Shown here piece by piece: positions 6,833 through 12,465 of a stretch of 12,465 bases of DNA (positions within the stretch are counted from its first letter, which is position 1; every line of letters begins with the position of its first letter). The notes under the pieces were generated by a model. That model had not been told where the DNA came from, did not search any database, and was given only the letters and a program-made list of their open reading frames with translations. The DNA lies in the NCBI GenBank assembly GCA_002492045.1, contig DKXC01000116.1, positions 24,386 to 36,850 on the forward strand. The letters are read 5' to 3'. This DNA comes from Micrococcaceae bacterium UBA7136. GTDB taxonomy: Bacteria; Actinomycetota; Actinomycetes; Actinomycetales; Micrococcaceae. A program made the position numbers and the translations under genes.

Positions 6833-9800
6833 TTAGAGAGCGCCTGAAGGGTGGACGGCTTGGACTAGCTGGGCTAGTCCGTTTGATACAGCGTAGCCGC
6901 GTCCTTGGGTGAGCTCTACCGGTGCCTTGCGAGGGATTTTTGCCCCGAGCAGGTCTCCGTCCATGTCAACGTTGGGTTGTAGCAAGATACCGCATTTTGC
7001 CTTGCGCAGGTTCTTGGTCCAGTGGTTGTAGAGGGAACGTAGTTCTTCGGCTCGCCCGGCGGCAATAATGCAGAGCCCAGCTGGCGGGTTATCTACCAGG
7101 TTTCCGATAGACCGGTCTGAGTCAGCGAAAGTTTCAGCGTCATCGATTAGCAGGATAGTGGGCTTGGTGATGAGACGTAGCTGGGCTAGCAGGGCGGGAA
7201 TTTCGGTTTCACCTACTGCCAGGTGGTTGATGCCTGCTGATGCCAACGGCGAGCGACGGGAGCAGATGGCCCATATTTCAGGGGCTTCTTGGCCTGCTAC
7301 GACCTGGGCTTCTTCTAGCAGTTCTTTGAAGGCAAGCAGCATGGTGGATTTGCCTGAACGAATAGACCCGGCAACCAGGATGTGTTCGCCTTCGTAGACT
7401 TCGAGGAATACTGGGCTGAGGTTCTGTTCTCCTAGACCTACCGGGATGCGCCAGGGTTCCTGTGTCAGATCTGCCTTGGCTCCTAGCTCTTGGACGCTGA
7501 TGGCTGCAGGTAGCTGGCCGATGACCTCGGTTTTAGGCTGGGTGGCAGGCCAGAGGCCCTGTATTTTAGCGGCTGCTTCAGCTAGTGAGATATCGGGTGT
7601 GGCGATGTGCATTTGGAGCAGGGTTTCACTGTTAACGCAGCGTCCGGGCAGGGGCGCGGGGACGTCTTTTCCTCGTACTCCTTGAGTCGAATAGTCATGG
7701 ATGTCTGAGAGTCTAAAGAGCCATTTTTGGGTTGTGACCTCATCGATGGCTTGAGGGATTCTGTTACTGCTTCGGGTTGCTACCGCAAAGTGCAGGCCCA
7801 GGGCGGGGCCTTCGGCGTAGGCACGGTAGAGAGTGTTGAGCAGTGCCTGCCCGTCGTAGTCGTCGTATTCTTCTCGCAGGCTAGCTAGGCCGTCGATCAG
7901 AATCAGCATGGGCTTTTTACCGTTTGCGTCTGCTCGGCGTTTTTCTATTTCTTCCTGCAGGAAACGGATGAAGCGAACCCGTTTTTCTTTGCTGCCTTGC
8001 CCCTGCCCGACGTAGGCCAGGGTGTGAGGTAGGGCAGCTAGGTCTGCTAGTTCTCCCTTGCCTAGGTCAAGTACGAGCAGGTCAAGCTCAGCGGGTGAGC
8101 TTTGGCTGGCAACGGTGAGGGCTAGTGAGGCCAGGGTTGTGGTGGTTCCGCTGCCAGGTATACCGGCTAGCAGGAGGTTCCCCTTGGCCAGGTTCCAGAC
8201 TGCGGGTATTTGCCGCTGTTGGTCTGGCTGGTCGGCTAGGGCAATGGATAGCTCTGTGCCCGTGAAGGAGCCGACAGCCTGCTGGGTCTTGCCCAGGGCG
8301 GTGATGATGGGGGCCGAGAAGCCTTCTAGTGCTACTCGCGTGTCGAGGGCTTCTGGCCAGACCTGTCGGGGTTCTGGGTAGCCGAGGTTGGTGTTGGCTT
8401 GGCAGATAGCGTCGATGAGGAGGTCTAGGTCGTTGTCGTCCGAGATGGTTTTAGGCTTTTCTACCAGGGGTTTGAGGGGTAGGCCGAAGATACTGGTTTC
8501 TCGGATTTCTAGCTGGCTGGCTCCTTCGAGGGGTGTTTGCCCGGTGACCAGGGCGGTTTGTACGGGGCTGATGTCTTCTTGACCTAGTTTGATGTAGGCG
8601 CGGCCCATTTGGCTGCACTCAATGGCTGAGGCGTCGGGAACTCCAATAACGTTAGAGGAGTCTTCTTTGCTTTGTACCCGCAAAGCTACCCTGAGGTTGG
8701 TGTTGGCCAGAATGTCGTCGTTCACTACACCGGCTGGGCGCTGGGTTGCCAGAATCATGTGGACGCCTAGGGTACGTCCTACTGCCGCAACGTTGACGAG
8801 GGATTGGAGGACGTCTGGGAAGTCTTTAGCTAGCATGGCGAACTCGTCGATGACCAGGAGGATCCGGGGCATGGGTTCTGAGGGGTTGGTCGCCATGTAG
8901 TCTTTGATGTTGTCTACACCGTCGCCGGCTTGGGCGAAGAGTAGCTGGCGGCGTTCCATTTCGGCGTCGAGGGCGCGTAGGGCCCGGTCTGCTAGTTGTT
9001 CATCGAGGTTGCTGATGGTGCCGATGGTGTGTGGCAGGCGTTCGCAGGCTTTGAAGGCGGCTCCGCCCTTGAAGTCGATGAGGATAAAGTTCAGTTCTTG
9101 GGGTGAGTTGCGTGCGGCGAGACCTGCTACGAAGGTTCGGAGGAATTCGCTCTTACCGGATCCGGTGGTTCCGCCAACTAGGCCGTGGGGGCCGTCCTTG
9201 ACCAGGTCGAGGATGACTTCTCCCCTGTCGCCGATGCCGATGGGGGCTGAGATGCCGGTTTTTTCTTGCCAGAGTTTTTGAATTTTGTTGGGGCTGGCCG
9301 GTGATAGGCCCAGGAGTTCGGGGGCCCTGACCAGACTGGGTAGGGAGGCGCCGGGGATGAGCAGTTCTGGGTCTTCAAAGTGGGCTAGCCGCCTTGCGGC
9401 TGCCTGAGCCTGGCTGAGGCTGAGACCGGCTAGGACCATGTCTTGGATGAGGGTCCGGTTGTCGGGTTCAAAGATGTCTGCTTCGGCGTCTTCTCGTACT
9501 CGGACGATGCTGGTGCAGGATGCCGGTAGCTGCTGTTCGGAGTCTGCAATGACGATGCCTGAGACGGTGTGGTCTGCTTTTTGTGTGCCTAGTCCTAGGG
9601 TCTTTTTGGGGGTGTTTCGGCCGTGTCCGAGCAGGTCGCGGGCGGGGGCTTCTCGGCCTTCTGTGAGTGTTTCAGAGTCGAGGACGAGGATTAGGGCAGG
9701 GGTGATAAATTCGTCAATATTTTGCTGAATGTTTTTGAGCATTCCGGTGCTTTGTTTCCGGCCGCTAGCCATCCAGCGTCCGCCGCTCTGGCTGCCTGCT

Positions 9801-11149
9801 TGGCGGGTGTGGGGTAGCCAGGAGGCCCAGCCCCAGTCTTCTTCTTTGCCTTGGTCGCAGAAGATTCCCATGGTGAGGTCTGCTGGGCCAACCTGGGTTG
9901 CCAGCTGGATGACTAGGCTTCGGGCTAGGGCCAGGGCACCTTCGCGGTTGCCGACGATGCCAACTACGCCTCCCCCGTTGAGGTTTGCCATGAGGGGTGT
10001 GCCTTTGAGCTCAAAGGAGTGGTAGATTTCTTTGATTTCGTCTTCTAGCTCGCTTTTGGCTCCTGATGAGAGTTTAAGTTGGGGTTTCCAGTCTTTGTTT
10101 CCGACGCCGAGGCGGGTTAGGAGGAAATCTGCGGAGTCATGGCGGCGCTGCCAGAGTTGGGTGGTGGGCAGGGCGCTGCGTCGCAGGATGGTGGCGTTGT
10201 CGGAGATAAGTTCTTGGCGGCGGGTTCGTTCAGCTTGGGCTGCTTCTTCTAGGTCTTGGGTGAATTTTTTGACGGCTGTGCTGAAGCGTTCTTCTTCTGC
10301 TGCTAGTTCTTTCTTGTAGCGGTGTTTGCCTTCAAACCAGGTGCCGATCATGACGAGGGGCGTGAGCAGGGCAAAGAGGGCAAATTTGAAGTTGCCCATG
10401 ATGGCTACCAGGGCTAGGGCCATGAGGATGGGGGCCGCTACCATGGCCAGGTTGAAGCGGGAGTTTTCGGTGACGCTTTGGCGGTGGGGGGTCAGGATTT
10501 CTTGGGCCAGGTCGGGTAGGGCTGGCCGGGGCGGACGGTTGAAGGGGGCGGTTCTTGCGGGGGTGAGGTTTTTGAGGCTTCCAGGTTTGGGGGCCGGGGT
10601 TTCCTGTTCTTGGAGGTTGGGTTGGAAGAGGAGGGTCACTCCCCCAGCCTGAATTTCGCTGGCCTCTGTGATGGTGACGGTTTGCTGGGCGGGAAGTTTT
10701 TCGCCTTTAAGGAAGGTTCCGTTGGTGGAGCCGCTATCTTTGATGGCTACCCCGTCTTCGGTCAGGCTTGCGGTGAAGTGTTCCCAGGAGGCGCTTTCGG
10801 TGGGCAGGGTGAGATCTGCCTGGTGGGAGCGTCCAAAGACCATGGGGCGGGTGCGGGTGAGGGCTTTGATGGTTCCGCTTTGGGTTCCGCCGCTGAGGCT
10901 GACGGTCCAGCCTGTTAGCTTTTCTGCTTCTTCACTGGGCAGGCGGGATATGCGGGTTCCTTCGAGCAGGGGCAGCTTGTCGAGTGCTTCTGTGACGGGG
11001 CTGGCCTGGGTGTCGAGGTAGAGTGTTTCGTCGTCGCGCAGGTTGGGCCCACCTGCTGCTTGGACTAGTTCTTTGAGGGTGGTTTGGCTCTTCCAGTTAT
11101 CTATTTCGATCGAACGTTGGAAGGAGTCGATACTCAGATGAACACGCAT
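6833..11149 (-). CDS. FHA-domain FtsK/SpoIIIE ATPase of the EccC/EssC (type VII secretion) class
   Basis: Very large membrane-anchored ATPase, 1438 residues. Residues 1-75 look like a ubiquitin-like beta-grasp segment. An FHA domain follows (about 80-176) with FGR (105-107), Ser121/His124 and STNGTF (141-146). Two hydrophobic helices lie at about 234-251 and 256-271, then a charged helix that may coil. Region 385-600 has the EccC/EssC-type GIVGNREGALALARSLV. ATPase 1 has GGTTGSGKS (Lys666), LLVIDE (Asp768, Glu769) and ATQRP (801-805). ATPase 2 has a degenerate P-loop GIPGSGTTT and LILIDG. ATPase 3 has GSIRSGKS (Lys1267) and ILLIDD (1332-1337). Such proteins drive export of WXG100-type proteins in EccC/EssC systems. 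None of the partner genes is in the window, so export is inferred, not shown. The FHA domain suggests control by threonine phosphorylation. There is no clear ribosome site before the ATG. A DNA-pumping FtsK role is less likely: the FHA domain and three ATPase domains do not fit. Confidence 0.88.
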   Translation of the reverse strand: MRVHLSIDSFQRSIEIDNWKSQTTLKELVQAAGGPNLRDDETLYLDTQASPVTEALDKLPLLEGTRISRLPSEEAEKLTGWTVSLSGGTQSGTIKALTRTRPMVFGRSHQADLTLPTESASWEHFTASLTEDGVAIKDSGSTNGTFLKGEKLPAQQTVTITEASEIQAGGVTLLFQPNLQEQETPAPKPGSLKNLTPARTAPFNRPPRPALPDLAQEILTPHRQSVTENSRFNLAMVAAPILMALALVAIMGNFKFALFALLTPLVMIGTWFEGKHRYKKELAAEEERFSTAVKKFTQDLEEAAQAERTRRQELISDNATILRRSALPTTQLWQRRHDSADFLLTRLGVGNKDWKPQLKLSSGAKSELEDEIKEIYHSFELKGTPLMANLNGGGVVGIVGNREGALALARSLVIQLATQVGPADLTMGIFCDQGKEEDWGWASWLPHTRQAGSQSGGRWMASGRKQSTGMLKNIQQNIDEFITPALILVLDSETLTEGREAPARDLLGHGRNTPKKTLGLGTQKADHTVSGIVIADSEQQLPASCTSIVRVREDAEADIFEPDNRTLIQDMVLAGLSLSQAQAAARRLAHFEDPELLIPGASLPSLVRAPELLGLSPASPNKIQKLWQEKTGISAPIGIGDRGEVILDLVKDGPHGLVGGTTGSGKSEFLRTFVAGLAARNSPQELNFILIDFKGGAAFKACERLPHTIGTISNLDEQLADRALRALDAEMERRQLLFAQAGDGVDNIKDYMATNPSEPMPRILLVIDEFAMLAKDFPDVLQSLVNVAAVGRTLGVHMILATQRPAGVVNDDILANTNLRVALRVQSKEDSSNVIGVPDASAIECSQMGRAYIKLGQEDISPVQTALVTGQTPLEGASQLEIRETSIFGLPLKPLVEKPKTISDDNDLDLLIDAICQANTNLGYPEPRQVWPEALDTRVALEGFSAPIITALGKTQQAVGSFTGTELSIALADQPDQQRQIPAVWNLAKGNLLLAGIPGSGTTTTLASLALTVASQSSPAELDLLVLDLGKGELADLAALPHTLAYVGQGQGSKEKRVRFIRFLQEEIEKRRADANGKKPMLILIDGLASLREEYDDYDGQALLNTLYRAYAEGPALGLHFAVATRSSNRIPQAIDEVTTQKWLFRLSDIHDYSTQGVRGKDVPAPLPGRCVNSETLLQMHIATPDISLAEAAAKIQGLWPATQPKTEVIGQLPAAISVQELGAKADLTQEPWRIPVGLGEQNLSPVFLEVYEGEHILVAGSIRSGKSTMLLAFKELLEEAQVVAGQEAPEIWAICSRRSPLASAGINHLAVGETEIPALLAQLRLITKPTILLIDDAETFADSDRSIGNLVDNPPAGLCIIAAGRAEELRSLYNHWTKNLRKAKCGILLQPNVDMDGDLLGAKIPRKAPVELTQGRGYAVSNGLAQLVQAVHPSGAL

Positions 11150-11228
11150 ATTTTGTCTGATATGTGCTGGCTTCAGTACCGACCACTATAAAACCGCTAG
11201 AGCACCCCGAACATGAGAAGATAGAGGC
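11150..11228. promoter_or_regulatory. Divergent promoter region between the ATPase and HAD genes
   Basis: These 79 bases separate two divergent starts. The segment ACTATAAAAC (11185-11194) can supply a -10 box in both directions: TATAAA (11187-11192) towards the HAD gene and TATAGT (11190-11185) towards the ATPase gene. Neither side has a good -35 match at 16-18 nt. The plus-strand gene has GAGAAG (11215-11220) as ribosome site. The ATPase side has no purine-rich site before its ATG. Confidence 0.35.
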
Positions 11229-11939
11229 ATGTTCACACTCCACCAGCCCAGCGACTGGGCCCCCGCCTGTGCAGTCTTCGACTGCGACGGCGTCCTACTC
11301 GACTCCGAAAAACTCTGGGGGCAGGTACAGGCCCAAATGTTCAAGCACTACCAGCTTGAACTCACACCCCAGCTCGAAGCCTCCCTGGTGGGTGTCTCCG
11401 CAGGCGACCTAGCCGACCGCATCGCCAACCTCAGCCCCCTCAAAGCCAGCCACCCCGGCGGCCCCAGCGCCTTCCGCGACAGCGTCTACCAGCAGGTTAC
11501 CTCCACCGAATTCGAGATTATCGACCAGGGCGTCCAAGCCATCGACGGAGCCCTAGAACTGGTCAAACTACTCTCAAGCAAAATCCCGGTAGCCGTCGCC
11601 TCCAACTCAGGACGCGACCTACTAACCAAAAAACTCACCAGCTTCGGCTTCGACCAACATCTAGAAACCTGGGTCTCCTTCCACGACGTCCCCGCAGGCA
11701 AACCCGCCCCTGACATCTACCTCGAAGCCGTCCGCCGCCTAGGCTATACACCTGACCAAGCCCTCACCTTTGAAGACTCCATCACCGGCATGCAAGCAGC
11801 CATCCAAGCCGGAACCCGTTGCCTGATCTACCGGCCCGACCAGACCCCAGGCCCCCTCGAAGAGGCCGGCATCGGCTGGACAAGCTCCTTCACAGACCCA
11901 GCCTTCCTAGCCCAGGTAGACCGCTGGCTAGGCCAGTAA
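11229..11939 (+). CDS. HAD-superfamily hydrolase (beta-phosphoglucomutase/phosphatase type)
   Basis: Cytosolic 236-residue hydrolase of the haloacid dehalogenase superfamily, subfamily with a helical cap after motif I. Motif I is VFDCDGVLLDSE, with nucleophile Asp18 and acid/base Asp20. Motif II is VASNSG with Ser125. Motif III is AGKPAPDIY with Lys158. Motif IV is TFEDSITGMQA with Glu182 and Asp183 for magnesium. The cap lies at about 25-90. This is the pattern of sugar-phosphate and phosphoglycolate phosphatases and beta-phosphoglucomutases; the exact substrate is not predictable. The ATG is preceded by GAGAAG eight bases upstream. It is divergent from the ATPase gene and is followed after 30 nt by a membrane-protein gene, probably co-transcribed. 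Ten of its 26 leucines use CTA, unusual for GC-rich DNA. Confidence 0.9.
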   Translation: MFTLHQPSDWAPACAVFDCDGVLLDSEKLWGQVQAQMFKHYQLELTPQLEASLVGVSAGDLADRIANLSPLKASHPGGPSAFRDSVYQQVTSTEFEIIDQGVQAIDGALELVKLLSSKIPVAVASNSGRDLLTKKLTSFGFDQHLETWVSFHDVPAGKPAPDIYLEAVRRLGYTPDQALTFEDSITGMQAAIQAGTRCLIYRPDQTPGPLEEAGIGWTSSFTDPAFLAQVDRWLGQ

Positions 11940-11969
11940 CCAGCCCCTCCCCCACCTCAAGGACGAGCA

Positions 11970-12465
11970 GTGAGCGACCAGCAGAAAGACCAGACGCCCT
12001 CCCGCTACGGGCGCAGACTCGAAGACCTGTCAGCCGACGAGCTAGCCTACTACCGGGCCTACCTGCCCCCAGAAGCCCAGCCCGCCCCCGTAAACAGCCA
12101 GGCCCCAGTGCCAGCCCAGCACCCGCAGGTGTCTCCGCGCCCTAAGACCCGAAACCGCTGGTACTGGCTACCCCACAGCCTGACCCTGCTAGCTCTCGCC
12201 CTGGCCGTGGCCTCCTTCCTGCTGGTACCAGCCCTGACCAGCCACCTAGACCCCAACCTGCAACGCAACTACGCCATGATGGTGGCCGAGCTAGCCTTCT
12301 TCTTCCTGGTCTTTGCCGCCCTGCTCTACGGTATTTTTGCTCTCTCCCACCTGGGCGGCGGCGAAGCCGAGGACGAAGCTGACGACCGGCTCATGCGTCC
12401 CACCGACTTCGCCCAGCAGCTCTACCAGAAAGAACTCGACAAGGCCCGCCCCGGCGACCCCCAAG
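11970..12465 (+). CDS. Two-helix membrane protein of unknown function, 3' end outside window
   Basis: I do not recognise this protein. The frame starts with GTG at 11970, eight bases after AAGGA, and stays open to the right edge (165 complete codons). The first 62 residues are polar and soluble: SRYGRRLEDLSADELAYY, then a Pro/Ala/Gln-rich stretch (33-58) and a basic RPKTRNR (57-63). Two strongly hydrophobic segments follow at about 68-89 and 103-127 with a short loop between them, then an acidic stretch EAEDEADD (132-139) and a charged tail continuing out of the window. By the positive-inside rule the N-terminus would be cytosolic and both ends on the inside. It lies 30 nt after the HAD gene, and GC-rich, C-biased codon use with frequent CTA matches that gene, supporting a real co-oriented gene. 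Confidence 0.8.
   Translation, partial: MSDQQKDQTPSRYGRRLEDLSADELAYYRAYLPPEAQPAPVNSQAPVPAQHPQVSPRPKTRNRWYWLPHSLTLLALALAVASFLLVPALTSHLDPNLQRNYAMMVAELAFFFLVFAALLYGIFALSHLGGGEAEDEADDRLMRPTDFAQQLYQKELDKARPGDPQ

Noticed and set aside
11819..12145. Open frame of 108 codons on the plus strand, Arg/Pro/Ser-rich, overlapping the HAD end and the membrane-protein start
   Set aside because: It overlaps two better genes in another frame, and its composition is that of a shifted GC-rich frame. The GTG-started frame at 11970 has a ribosome site and membrane helices.
1..12465. CRISPR array, tRNA, rRNA, insertion sequence ends or attachment sites
   Set aside because: I saw no regularly spaced repeats, no cloverleaf-like genes, no transposase or integrase, and no terminal inverted repeats.

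Overview
The window looks like chromosomal DNA of a high-GC actinobacterium, most likely a Micrococcaceae/Rothia-like member of the Micrococcales. This placement is an inference from three things: the IIA-IIB-IIC order of the fructose permease, the actinobacterial form of the enzyme I active site (GGPQAHTAI), and an EccC/EssC-type secretion ATPase. No rRNA, tRNA, CRISPR array, insertion sequence or phage gene was found. Genes are tightly packed; the longest gap is about 100 bases.

Left region (1-5238, all minus strand): a fructose phosphotransferase operon, read right to left as fruR (DeoR-family regulator), fruK (1-phosphofructokinase), fruA (fructose IIABC permease) and ptsI (enzyme I, cut by the window's left edge). 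fruR and fruK overlap by ATGA, and the later gaps are 45 and 29 nt. A good sigma-70-like promoter lies before fruR. PtsI takes phosphate from PEP and, through an HPr not seen here, charges FruA, which imports fructose as fructose-1-phosphate. FruK makes fructose-1,6-bisphosphate. FruR probably senses a sugar phosphate and controls the operon.

Middle region (5226-11149, minus strand): a 1438-residue membrane-anchored FtsK/SpoIIIE ATPase of the EccC/EssC (type VII secretion) class, with a beta-grasp-like N-terminus and an FHA domain. It is followed by a two-domain histidine phosphatase (two complete catalytic sets) and a VanZ-like membrane protein whose GTG start overlaps the phosphatase stop. 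No WXG100 substrate, EccB, EccD, EccE or mycosin gene is visible, so the ATPase looks orphaned within this window.

Right region (11150-12465, plus strand): divergent from the ATPase across a 79-bp gap are a HAD-family phosphatase and, 30 nt further on, a two-helix membrane protein of unknown function cut by the right edge.

Most of the window is ordinary. The parts most worth a second look are the lone FHA-bearing EccC/EssC-type ATPase with a degenerate second ATPase domain, the tandem phosphatase coupled to VanZ, and unusually frequent CTA codons and CTAG tetranucleotides for such GC-rich DNA.
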